Of a DNA stretch of 64,000 nt, positions 42,640 through 51,837 are shown one piece after another. Under the pieces are notes generated by a model. That model saw nothing but the letters and a program-made list of their open reading frames with translations, ran no database searches and was not told the origin of the DNA. The stretch is from Locusta migratoria (taxonomy: Eukaryota > Arthropoda > Insecta > Orthoptera > Acrididae): the NCBI GenBank assembly GCA_026315105.1, contig CM048748.1, positions 474,761,150 to 474,825,149 on the forward strand, written 5' to 3'. Each line of letters starts with the position of its first letter. Positions within the stretch are counted from its first letter, which is position 1. The position numbers were made by a program, and so were the translations under genes.

Positions 42640-43153
42640 ACGTCATCAACACAGATTTTCTGTGAAAGTTTGGGCAGGAATTGTTGGTGATGTGTAGATT
42701 GGGCCTCACGTTCTTCCACCTACGCTCACTGGAGCACGTTATCATGATTTCATACGGGATACTCTACGTGTGCTGCTAGAACATGTGCCTTTACAAGTAC
42801 TGCACAACATGTGGTTCTTGCACGATGGAGCTCCTGCACATTTCAGTTGACGTGTTCGTACGCTTCTCAACAACAGATTCGGTGACCGATGGATTGGTAG
42901 AGGCGGACCAATTCCATGGCCTCCATGGTCTCCTGACCTCAACCCTCTTGACTTTCATTTATGGGGGCATTTGAAAGCTCTTGTCTACGCAACCCCGGTA
43001 CCAAATGTAGACACTTTTCGTGCTCGTATTGTGGACGGCTGTGATACAATACGCCATTCTCCAGGGCTCCATCAGAGCATCAGAGATCCCATGAGACGGA
43101 GGGTGGTTGCATGTATCCTCACTAACAGAGGACGTTTTGAACATTTCCTGTAA
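42640..43153 (+). pseudogene. Mariner-like transposase, C-terminal half
   Basis: Reads HNMWFLHDGAPAHFS with the second catalytic Asp, a stop, then FGDRWIGRGGPIPWPPWSPD and LNPLDFHLWGHLKALVY with the third acidic position. The end RRRVVACILTNRGRFEHFL is typical of the family. Stops near 42,715 and 42,849. The first catalytic Asp and the helix-turn-helix domain are missing. Confidence 0.85.
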
Positions 43154-43331
43154 CAAAGTGTTTGAAGTCACGCTGGTACGTTCTGTTGCTGTGTGTTTCC
43201 ATTCCATGATTAATTTGATTTGAAGAGAAGTAACAAAATGAGCTCTAACATGGAAATTTAGCGTTTCGGGACACATGTCCACATAACATATTTTCTTTCT
43301 TTGTGTGTGAGAAATGTTTCTTGAAAGTTTG

Positions 43332-43797
43332 TTTTGTGTCCCAACTTCGTCGCCGCTTTTGTGCCCCAGCCTCGTCGTAGGTGTCGGTGGCCAAGTGGAA
43401 TGAGCCCGACACAGGAACAAAAATAGCACGCTGGTGCAGGTACGGAGGGGAGCAGCCAGAAACTATAAACACTAGAGTAAATTAGAAAGATATATATTGC
43501 ACAGAATGTAACAATACTTAACTTTTACATAGTACTGCAGAATGTTGATACATAGTTGTTAGAGGCCTGCCTAGTGCCTGTACGATAGCAAAGTCTTCAA
43601 TCGTGCCTATCTGATTACGAAGGTCCTAACTAGTTGCTATCTCAGTCCGAAGTGGCCGATCTCGTTCAGTGGTGGCCACGAGCGGGGTTGCAGCAGAGGG
43701 CGCTCGTGGCTGTCGTCGTAAGATCGCCGCGCCGTGCGTGCATGACGGCGCGCGGCGAAAGTAGGTGGCGCGCACTTTGTACTTGTGCGACACCACA
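43332..43797 (-). repeat. 3' LTR of gypsy element
   Basis: 466 bp, equal in length to the 5' LTR. By eye about 11 substitutions separate the two, eight or nine of them within 43,640-43,740. The gag-pol frame ends inside it (stop at 43666-43668). Confidence 0.9.
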
Positions 43798-46700
43798 CCC
43801 CTCCCCCCCAAACCGCCGCGCCGTCGTGGCGTAGGGCTGAGGGCCACGGCGACGGCACTGGGAGGAGGGCCTGGGCGGGGGCGTTACTGGTGGGACGGGC
43901 GTCGTAGCTGAGGCCGGGATCGAGACGCCGTCCGCGCACCGGCATCTGCCTTGAGATCCTCCAGGAAACCCGCCGAAACCTGGGGAAGGGCGCCCGCCCC
44001 CGCCCCGAGGGAGCAGGTCATCTTCTTCTGAGGTGCGTGGCCCAAGCTGAGGGGGCCCGCACGGTCCCGGAGTCCCTCTCGGTGACGCTGTCATCTGCGG
44101 CGGCGACGGAGGCGCGTCGATCTCCATCGGGACGATCTCGTAGTCCGGGGACGAACGATGTGGCTGTGCTCCCTGGCGGTGAACTGGGTCTGGAATCAAG
44201 AAACCGGAGACAGGATCGCGCGGCCTGTGCAGGCGCAATTGGTTTGCGTGGCGCCGCAGCTCCGACCCTGTGGAAGAACGTACAACATACATATTGCTAC
44301 CGAGCACGCGCTGAATGGTGCCCGGCAGCCATGTCTTCTTGTTTCCAGCAAACACCCTGTACAGCACCGGCGTAGAAACCTGAAAACGCGTAGCGCCATA
44401 CGAACCGACTCGGTGCGTGGGAGGCTGCAGCAGGTGAAGGAGAGTGCGGTGACGGCGGCCGTGTAGCAGCTCGGCACGAGACGGGCCGTCACGTGGCATG
44501 CACCGATACGTAGACAGGAAAATTTGAAGAGCTTGCTGCCTGGAGTGCTGACCTTTCATCTTCTCCATGTGTGACTTGAATGTTCGAACGAAACGTTCTG
44601 CTTCACCATTGGACTGAGGGTGAAAAGGTGCAGTGGTAATATGCTGAATGCCATTCACACGACAAAACTGTTGAAATTCCGCACTAACAAACTGAGGTCC
44701 ATTGTCACTGACGATAGTTTCAGGCAAGCCTTCGATGCAAAACACTGATGTTAAGGCACTGATTGTACTAGACGCCGTCGTTGAGTTCATGGCAATCACA
44801 AAAGGAAACTTGCTGAAAGCGTCTACAACAATTAACCAGCGCGTGTGCCAGAAAGGTCCGGCAAAGTCAATATGTAAACGTTGCCATGGTCCCTTGGGGC
44901 GTGGCCAGTCTGAGAAACGCTGTGGAGGAGCCGCCTGATGCTCCGCAGAAACTGTACACTGTGATGTCATGCTCTCTATCTGAGCGTCCATACCAACCCA
45001 GGTACAATGACGTCTGGCCAGTTGCTTTGTCCTAACAATGCCCCAATGTCCTTGATGCAGGAGGCGTAACACTTCTCGTTGCAGGGAACGAGGAACAATC
45101 ACTCGTGCATGGTCGTTGTCGGTATGCAACAACAGAACACCCTGACTTAAAGATAATGCATGACGTTGTGCAAAATAACGTCGAACCAGAGGCCGAGCAA
45201 TGTCTTTGGCTCTGGCAGGCCAACCAAAGCGAACAAAACGTGCTACCACACTTAGGTCTGCATCCGCAGCTGTTTCCTGTGCAACCCGACGAGAGTTCAA
45301 AGGAAAGTCTGCGACAGCGGAAGCATCTCTGGAGTCTATCTGACAACATGCCATTTCTGAAGAATCAAATGATACATCCTGGCCAACCGGAAGTCGGGAA
45401 AGTGTGTCCGCGTTGGCATGTTTAGTGGTAGGTCGGTACAAAATCTCATACTGATAATTTGACAATATCAAGGGCCATCTCTGAAGCTTTTGTGCCGTAC
45501 GTGGCGGAATTGGTTTTGTGGGTGAGAACAACGACGTGAGAGGCTTGTGGTCTGTCAACAAATAGAATTTTCTGCCATAGAGATAATGAAACTTTGTGAC
45601 GCCGTAAATGATTGCTAAGGCCTCCTTTTCTACCTGACTGTAATTCTGTTGCGTCGGCGTCAGTAGCTTGGATGCAAAGGCAATAGGACGATCGTGACAT
45701 CCAATACGATGTGAGATTAGAGCGCCCAGACCGTACGACGAGGCGTCAACTGCTAACACTACAGGCTTCTGTGGGTCAAAGGGAATCAAACATGCATCAC
45801 TGAGTAGTGCAGACTTTAATTTGTCAAAGGCAACCTGACAATCTTTAGACCATACAAAAGGAACATTCTTCCTACGTAAGTGATGCAGTGGAGCTGCAAT
45901 CTGAGAGGCATTGGGAATAAATCTGAAATAATAGTTAAGCTTTCCCATCACTGCTTGCAATTCATGCACATTCTTAGGAGGAGGCAAGTCTTTAATTGCT
46001 CGAAGATGTGACTGTAAGGGATGAATTCCTTGGGCATTAATCACATGACCTAGGTACTCTATTTCAGTTTGAAAAAACGAACACTTTGCTTTATTGCAAC
46101 GTAGACCTGCTGCAGTCAAAACTTTGAAAAGGCACTCCAGGTTTGCTAAATGTTCTTCAACTGTACGTCCAGATACCACAATATCATCTAAATAGTTCGA
46201 ACAACACGGTACAGAAACTGTCAGCTGTTCCAAAAAACGCTGAAAAATAGCGGGAGCGGAAGAACTGCCAAAGGGTAGGCGTTGAAATTGAAAAAGGCCC
46301 ATGTGAGTATTAATGACGAAAAACTTTTTTGACTCGTCATCAAGTGGAATCTGTAAGTATGCCTCTGCTAAATCAATCTTGGAAAAGAAGCGAGACTGTC
46401 CTAATTTGTCCATCAGTTCCTCAGGTCTGGGCAGGGGATAAGTGTCGACAATTGTTTGAATGTTCACTGTTGATTTGAAGTCCGCACAGAGACGAAGTTT
46501 TCCTGACGGCTTGGGTATAATTACTATAGGCGAGGCCCACTGACTCGCAGAAACAGGAGAAATCACCCCACTATCTTGCCAACGTTTAAGTTCTTCGGCA
46601 ACTGTATCACGCAAGGCGATAGGCACTGGTCTAGCTTTACGAAATTTTGGAACTGCAGATTCTTTTAAAGTTACATGTGCCACGAAGTCTTTTGCACAAC

Positions 46701-48627
46701 CTAGTTCCGGCGAAAACAAGTCACTATATTTGTCACACAATGCATTGATTTTATCCTGAGGCACTATTGACGAAATTTGAAGCACATCTCTTTGAATTGA
46801 TAAACCAAACAAGTCAAAAGCATCTAGTCCAAAAATATTCTGCGTAGATTTGGCCTGAAGAACTACAAAAGCAACTGTTTTTGTTACACCTTGAAAAGAG
46901 GCAGGCAGGCTACACGTTCCTAGCACCGGAATAGTTTGTCCTGTGTACGCTGTTAACACTTGCTGTGACGGCGACAATTTTGGCGAACCCAGTAGTTCGT
47001 AAGTTTCTTTATTCATTAGTGTGACAGCGGAACCAGTATCAAGCTGAAATTGCACCGTCTTATTTTCTACGAAGAGAGTCACAAACAGTTTTTGCTTGCG
47101 GCGCTCGACAGGTGCGCGAATGTGGGCAACGTCTGCTACGGTTTGTTTGCTGCGTCTGCGCGGGCTGCGTAGTGAAGTAAGCGGCGCAGACTCGGCACGC
47201 AGCGGATTAACCACACTGTCACTAGATGACACTACCGCCGGATCGGCGTCCGCGCAATGCGAAGCTACTCCAGATGTACTAACTACTGCACTACACTTTT
47301 GAGTAGCTACTTGGTGTCTACTGTCACTAGCTACACAGTACTGGGCACTATTACAAGGAGCAGTTGCAGAAGGCACTATTTTCACTACAGGAATGCACTG
47401 TTTATAGTCATTTTGCTTGTCCCGAACCATTTTCCGTTGCACTGTTTTACGCGCTCGTCGGCGCTTGCTACGTGGTGCACTATATAGATTTGCCATAGGC
47501 GCAGAACTACTTTCTTGCAATTGAGATCCAAGGAAAACACTGTTCAATTCCACAGCCCGTATAACATTTACAGAATGAACTGTTCTCGCACTTTGCGAAG
47601 CACCGTTTCTAACGTTACTGTTCTTTGAGTTTTTAATTTGCATACACACAGACTGCACATGTCCCGATTTGCCACATTGATAACAGGTTGCGTTGCGACT
47701 AGGGCAATGAGCACGCTTGTGGCGAGACACACACTGGGGGCAAGACTTACGAACATTTTTCTGAAATGAGCGTTGGCGCCCGTTATGCAAATTACTGTGT
47801 CTAACACTACGGGGCGACCTTTGCGTCGCACTTTTACTCTGGCTACTGTTCACTGTCTGTGGAGCACGGCCGGTAGAAAAATGAGAATCACTAGTACTAT
47901 ACTGAGAACTACGGCTAGGAAAGCGTCCGTTGCGGCGCACTGAATTAACACTGTGGCTTTGCATTTCTACATCTGCTAAGTCAAAAGTATCATGCGCTTC
48001 TATAAGCTGCAGTACACTGTCTAATGAAGGGTCTGACTGTTTCAGAATTGCTGCCCTAATTCTGGGGTCCTGAATATTCTGCGTAATCGCATCCCTCAAC
48101 ATCACGTCACTATACGAAAGTCCACAAGAGCAAGTAAATTTACATTGGCGGGTTAAGCCCTTCAATTCCGTAATCCACTCTTGGTGTGACTGCTGCGGTA
48201 ATTTTTTAAGTCTGAAAAATCGGTATCGTGCAGTGGCTACAAGAACTTTTCTCTCATAATGAGCATTTAGTGCCTCTACTATTTGTTCAAAGTCTACATC
48301 ACGAGGAGATGCTTGCGGGAACAGTTTCTGCAGTAACACAAAAGTTTTGGGGCCCACCACGGACAATAAAAGATGCTTAACAGTCTGACCTGTAATTTGA
48401 TGAGCTGCGACGAGTTCTTGAAACTGCGCGAAATAGTCACTCCATTCTTCCTCACGTTCGTTGTACTGGCGGAACGTCGGAAGCGGTGCGGCGGCTGGTG
48501 TGGGCTGCTGATGCGACGGCTGTTGTTGAGTTGTCGTCAAGTGCGCCACTGCCTGGAGAAGTTGTGTTATTTGCGCCGTCTGTAACTGAATAATTTCCAT
48601 TAAGTCTGGGTTCGGGCTAGTGGCCAT
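43666..48627 (-). CDS. Gag-pol polyprotein of Ty3/gypsy element
   Basis: 1,653 codons from ATG, uninterrupted. Gag-like N-terminus with two zinc motifs (CPQCVSRHKRAHC and CYQCGKSGHVQSVC, about 296-335). Aspartic protease FQLDTGSAVTLM near 527. RT with LRLCADFKSTVN and YLDDIVVSG near 812. RNase H VLAVDASSYGLG near 959. Integrase core with D (HIDFAGP, about 1247), D (SDNGPQF, about 1309) and E (NGEAERF, about 1344), spaced DD35E. In the integrase zinc finger the last cysteine is serine (CTVS), a likely defect. The last 43 residues lie in the 3' LTR. Gag and pol share one frame, so no frameshift is needed. It replicates through a cytoplasmic particle and integrates in the nucleus. Confidence 0.95.
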   Translation of the reverse strand: MATSPNPDLMEIIQLQTAQITQLLQAVAHLTTTQQQPSHQQPTPAAAPLPTFRQYNEREEEWSDYFAQFQELVAAHQITGQTVKHLLLSVVGPKTFVLLQKLFPQASPRDVDFEQIVEALNAHYERKVLVATARYRFFRLKKLPQQSHQEWITELKGLTRQCKFTCSCGLSYSDVMLRDAITQNIQDPRIRAAILKQSDPSLDSVLQLIEAHDTFDLADVEMQSHSVNSVRRNGRFPSRSSQYSTSDSHFSTGRAPQTVNSSQSKSATQRSPRSVRHSNLHNGRQRSFQKNVRKSCPQCVSRHKRAHCPSRNATCYQCGKSGHVQSVCMQIKNSKNSNVRNGASQSARTVHSVNVIRAVELNSVFLGSQLQESSSAPMANLYSAPRSKRRRARKTVQRKMVRDKQNDYKQCIPVVKIVPSATAPCNSAQYCVASDSRHQVATQKCSAVVSTSGVASHCADADPAVVSSSDSVVNPLRAESAPLTSLRSPRRRSKQTVADVAHIRAPVERRKQKLFVTLFVENKTVQFQLDTGSAVTLMNKETYELLGSPKLSPSQQVLTAYTGQTIPVLGTCSLPASFQGVTKTVAFVVLQAKSTQNIFGLDAFDLFGLSIQRDVLQISSIVPQDKINALCDKYSDLFSPELGCAKDFVAHVTLKESAVPKFRKARPVPIALRDTVAEELKRWQDSGVISPVSASQWASPIVIIPKPSGKLRLCADFKSTVNIQTIVDTYPLPRPEELMDKLGQSRFFSKIDLAEAYLQIPLDDESKKFFVINTHMGLFQFQRLPFGSSSAPAIFQRFLEQLTVSVPCCSNYLDDIVVSGRTVEEHLANLECLFKVLTAAGLRCNKAKCSFFQTEIEYLGHVINAQGIHPLQSHLRAIKDLPPPKNVHELQAVMGKLNYYFRFIPNASQIAAPLHHLRRKNVPFVWSKDCQVAFDKLKSALLSDACLIPFDPQKPVVLAVDASSYGLGALISHRIGCHDRPIAFASKLLTPTQQNYSQVEKEALAIIYGVTKFHYLYGRKFYLLTDHKPLTSLFSPTKPIPPRTAQKLQRWPLILSNYQYEILYRPTTKHANADTLSRLPVGQDVSFDSSEMACCQIDSRDASAVADFPLNSRRVAQETAADADLSVVARFVRFGWPARAKDIARPLVRRYFAQRHALSLSQGVLLLHTDNDHARVIVPRSLQREVLRLLHQGHWGIVRTKQLARRHCTWVGMDAQIESMTSQCTVSAEHQAAPPQRFSDWPRPKGPWQRLHIDFAGPFWHTRWLIVVDAFSKFPFVIAMNSTTASSTISALTSVFCIEGLPETIVSDNGPQFVSAEFQQFCRVNGIQHITTAPFHPQSNGEAERFVRTFKSHMEKMKGQHSRQQALQIFLSTYRCMPRDGPSRAELLHGRRHRTLLHLLQPPTHRVGSYGATRFQVSTPVLYRVFAGNKKTWLPGTIQRVLGSNMYVVRSSTGSELRRHANQLRLHRPRDPVSGFLIPDPVHRQGAQPHRSSPDYEIVPMEIDAPPSPPQMTASPRGTPGPCGPPQLGPRTSEEDDLLPRGGGGRPSPGFGGFPGGSQGRCRCADGVSIPASATTPVPPVTPPPRPSSQCRRRGPQPYATTARRFGGEGCGVAQVQSARHLLSPRAVMHARRGDLTTTATSALCCNPARGHH
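43798..43812 (-). other. Polypurine tract
   Basis: On the minus strand a TTTGGGGGGGAGGGG-like purine run directly abuts the 3' LTR start (TGTGGTG). It is the expected primer site for plus-strand DNA synthesis. Confidence 0.85.
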
Positions 48628-48851
48628 GCTGACCGATTAGGCGCCGCGTATACAAGTAAATTAGTACAAAACACAAATGCAATACGAGAGAGGACTCGCT
48701 CTGCAACAAAAAAAAGTCCACAAAATACGTAACAGAATATGTTCCCCCAAAAATCTTATAATAAGGGTGGTTGGGCGGGAGCAATTTTTGCGTGCTCCGA
48801 CTGCTGCTGTCTGGCTGCTGCAAGCGAGCTGGTCCAAGGTTCTATCACTCC

Positions 48852-48962
48852 TCGTCGCCACTTTTGTATCCCATCCTCGTCGCCACTTTTGTATCCCATC
48901 CTCGTCGCCACTTTTGTGTCCCAACCTCGTCGCCACTTTTGTGTCCCAACTTCGTCGCCGCT
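48852..48962 (-). repeat. Tandem 25-bp units spanning LTR end and PBS
   Basis: Read on the minus strand, GGGA(C/T)ACAAAAG(T/C)GGCGACGA and its next few bases repeat about five times, the first unit inside the 5' LTR and the rest just after it. Each copy outside the LTR has TGGCGACGAGG, a plausible primer-binding site (TGG start, pairing to a tRNA 3' CCA end) one base from the LTR or a repeat junction. Confidence 0.8.
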
Positions 48963-49402
48963 TTTGTGTCCCAGCCTCGTCGTAGGTGTCGGTGGCCAAG
49001 TGGAATGAGCCCGACACAGGAACAAAAATAGCACGCTGGTGCAGGTACGGAAGGGAGCAGCCAGAAACTATAAACACTAGAGTAAATTAGAAAGATATAT
49101 ATTGCACAGAATGTAACAATACTTAACTTTTACATAGTACTGCAGAATGTTGATACATAGTTGTTAGAGGCCTGCCTAGTGCCTGTACGATAGCAAAGTC
49201 TTCAATCGTGCCTATCTGATTACGAAGGTCCTAACTAGTTGCTATCTCAGTCCCAAGTGAACGATGTCTTTCCGTGGTGGCCACGAGCGGGGTTGCAGCA
49301 GAGGGCGCTCGTGGCTGTCGTCGTCAGAACGCCGCGCCGTGCGTGCATGGCGGCGCGCGGCGAAAGTAGGTGGCGCGCACTTTGTACTTGTGCGACACCA
49401 CA
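48937..49402 (-). repeat. 5' LTR of gypsy element
   Basis: 466 bp, from TGTGGTGTCGCAC (at 49402) to GGGACACAAAA (at 48937). It includes a TATATAT promoter-like stretch (about 49,095). It does not end in the usual CA; the target duplications of four LTRs agree on AAAA as the end. Confidence 0.9.
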
Positions 49403-49547
49403 GTTTGGCCGTAGCTTATTGTAACACCCTGTATAATAAATAAGGTTGTCTCACATAATGTACAAAAATTCAAGTACAGTATCCAAACAAAGAAAGATAG
49501 AAATCAAAATACAAATGATATGTAGCATTCATACATTCATTTAGCCG

Positions 49548-49935
49548 TGCGCACTGGGGCGCCGTGCTGCTGTGTGCGCGGCCGTTCGCCGTCGGGGGTT
49601 CGAGTCCTCCCCCCCCCCTCGGGCATGGGTGCCTGTGTTGTCCTTAAATTAGTTTACCTTGTTTTGTGTAGTTTGTAAGCTACGGAGTAATGGCCAAGTA
49701 GTTGAATTCAAATGTTCAAATGTTTGTAGGGCTTATGGGACTTAACCATGGGGTCATCAGTCTCTAAACTACTTATGAACTAGCTAACACTAAGGACAGC
49801 ACAAATATCCATGCCCGAGGGGGGATTCGAACCCCCGACCGCAGCGGCCCTGAAGCCGTGACTGGCACGCTGCAGACCGCTCGGCCACTGCGGCCGGCCA
49901 GTAGTTGAGTCTGTTAGAATTACAAACATTTGAAC
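49548..49935 (+). mobile_element. SINE (S1-related) split by another SINE
   Basis: Plus-strand relic with GCGCGGCCGTTCGCCGTCGG, B box GGGGGTTCGAGTCCTCCCCC and a body ending near TTACAAACATTTGAAC. It is interrupted at 49,706-49,899 by an inverted S1 copy. Confidence 0.75.
49706..49899 (-). mobile_element. SINE family S1, inverted, nested in a SINE
   Basis: Complete inverted S1 with a 9-bp duplication AGTAGTTGA at 49697-49705 and 49900-49908. It is younger than the outer SINE. Confidence 0.9.
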
Positions 49936-49984
49936 ACAAGTTTAGGCCTGCTATAAACAACATAGGGCGAGGTGACGCATTGTT

Positions 49985-50195
49985 AAACACAAAGGCCTCG
50001 CATTTGGGAAGACCACCTCCAGCCATCCAGATTTATGTTTTCCATGTTTTCCTTAAATCTCTCCAGGCAAATGCTGGGGTGGTTTCTCTCAGAGGACACA
50101 GCCAATTTCCTTCCCCATCCTCACCCAAACAATTCCAGTGTAAGCTCCGCCTCTAACGACCACATTATCGAGGAGTCGTTTAACACTAATCTTCC
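49985..50195 (+). mobile_element. SINE family S2 (copy 3)
   Basis: CTCTCCAGGCAAATGCTGGG, CCAATTTCCTTCCCCATCCT and GTCGTTTAACACTAATCTTCC match the copies at 16,718 and 41,095. Confidence 0.75.
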
Positions 50196-50199
50196 TTCC

Positions 50200-50440
50200 C
50201 TGCTAAAAAGAATATTTCCTGTGACTTGTCCAGGATCTAACATGAATATTTTCTGTGGTGAGCCCATCCCTGAGCAAGTGACATATATCTGTTCGTATGA
50301 GGGAGATTTCAAATACAGTCCACAGTGTTGAGTTGATTGCCCTTTAATATATTAATCATAACAGAGAATGCAAGTCTCAATGCAAACTGTAGTCTGTTAA
50401 AGTTAAAAGCCAGATATGTCGGAAATAATGTGTATTCGTC
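50200..50440 (-). pseudogene. Helitron helicase C-terminal relic (copy 2)
   Basis: Broken frames give FNFNRLQFALRLAFSVMINI, then IYVTCSGMGSPQKIFMLD, matching the end of the Helitron PIF1-type helicase (FKFRLQFPVRLAF.., YVACSRVG). It is shorter and more worn than the copy at 23,983. Confidence 0.65.
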
Positions 50441-50479
50441 CGATGTACACTGTTTAATTCTCTTTCTTTCTTGTAGCTC

Positions 50480-50775
50480 TATAGAAGTCTCCACCCCCAT
50501 GAACCACAAACACTGTCGAGGTAGGGTGGCTTGCGTACCTCAGCGATACAAATAGCTCTACCGTAGGTACAACCAGAACGGAGGGGTATCGGACAACAGT
50601 CTGGATGATTGACTGAGCTGGCCTTGTAACATCAACTAATGTGGCTTAGCCATGCAGTTACTGGAAACGGCTGAAAGCAAGGGGAAACTACAGCCGTTAC
50701 TTTTCACGAGGGCATGTAGCTCTATTGTATTAATATATGATGATGGCATCCCCTCGATTAAAATATTCTGGAGGT
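50480..50775 (+). repeat. LINE family B 5' region, isolated
   Basis: Matches in inverse orientation the 5' end of the LINE at 29,080-29,400: CCACCCCCATGAACCACA, GGAAACTACAGCCGTTACTT and GAGGGCATGTAGCTCTA. No coding part follows, so it is a fragment. Confidence 0.6.
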
Positions 50776-50880
50776 CAGTTGGTAACAACTTTCAAAGCAG
50801 TGAGTATCGCTACTGTATATGTTAGAATTTGAGAATATATTTATGTAAAAGCAGCAATAGTTCATTATTTAAAAAAAAGG

Positions 50881-50881
<1 letters not shown>

Positions 50882-50924
<43 letters not shown>
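50882..50924. repeat. (CA)n microsatellite
   Basis: About 21 CA units directly before the large palindrome. Confidence 0.95.
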
Positions 50925-50926
<2 letters not shown>

Positions 50927-50927
<1 letters not shown>

Positions 50928-51757
50928 AGAGAAGTTTTATTGTTCTTAGGCAACCTGTTTCAGTCTGCTTGTGAGACCATCTTCAGGCCGACTGCAATAC
51001 AGTAATGATACAGATGTTAAGAAGGATGTACAGAAGGTGGTATTATGGCAATGCACAGTAAAATAATAACAATGTGAAATGTTATAACCGTGGCAGCCGA
51101 TTGTGGGCGGGTCGGGACCGCTGGCCGTGGGAATCAACTGCGGAATACTGCAGTAGGGTAACGGTCGAGATTATATATGACCAGTTCCGTCACATCACAT
51201 TAGGCATTACATTTCTGAAAGTCAATTATGTACTTATTTATAGTTTTGTTGTTGTTGTCTTACAGGCTACATTTATTATATTAAAAAAGGGGGACAAATA
51301 TACAAGAACATACAGATTATTACATTCCTTGTGACTGCTAACAATTTATTCAAAACGTTTTTCTCTGAATTGTAACCAGTCACAACTAATGTAATAATCT
51401 GTATGCTCTTTGTTTATCCCCCGTTCATAATATCATAACTGTAGCCTGTAACACAACAACAACAAAATTATTAATACGTCAATGATTGACTCTCAATAAT
51501 ATGTAATGCCACATATTGGGTGGGTGGGGGATATAGAAACTCGACCGTTACTGTAGTATTCCGCAGTTTATTTCCACAGCGAATCAACTGCAATGGATAT
51601 AACATTTCACAGTGTTATTATTTTACTGTATATTGCATTTATACCATCTTCTGTACATCATTCTTAACATGTGTAACATTATGGTAGTGCAGTCTGCTTG
51701 AAGATGCTCTCACTAGCAGACTGAAATCGCTTGCCTAAGAACAATAAAAATTCTCTT
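50927..51757. repeat. 830-bp palindrome, about 400-bp arms
   Basis: Nearly every part of 50,927-51,340 has an inverted counterpart in 51,345-51,757. Examples are CTTAGGCAACCTGTTTCAGT with its diverged inverse near 51,735, GACGG-type inner stems, and near the centre TTACAGGCTACATTTATTAT with its inverse near 51,440. It carries a hammerhead-like string near 51,697-51,725. Penelope-like origin is possible. No coding frame. Confidence 0.8.
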
Positions 51758-51837
51758 ACAATTGAGACTGTGTTTTTCTTTTTAAAAAAAGTATATGTTA
51801 GACTGTGGTGCTATTATATTATCAGCTTGTAAAATAC

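Larger units (their letters stand above)
43332..49402 (-). mobile_element. Complete Ty3/gypsy LTR retrotransposon
   Basis: 6,071 bp on the minus strand with two 466-bp LTRs, the target duplication GTTTG (43327-43331, 49403-49407), a PBS-like region, a polypurine tract and one uninterrupted gag-pol frame; no env. The order of domains (protease, RT, RNase H, integrase) is that of Ty3/gypsy, and the RT (YLDDIVVSG context) looks Mag-like. It inserted into the right TIR of a mariner element. Solo LTRs at 24.7 and 30.4 kb show that the family has been active here more than once. Confidence 0.95.
42436..49431 (+). mobile_element. Mariner-like element split by a gypsy retrotransposon
   Basis: Ends CAGGGTGTTACAAAAAGGTA and its inverse, flanked by TA (42434-42435 and 49432-49433). 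The TIRs are about 120 bp long, and the right one is itself cut by the gypsy insertion. Without the insertion the element is about 920 bp. It is a deletion derivative with only the C-terminal half of a transposase. Confidence 0.9.
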
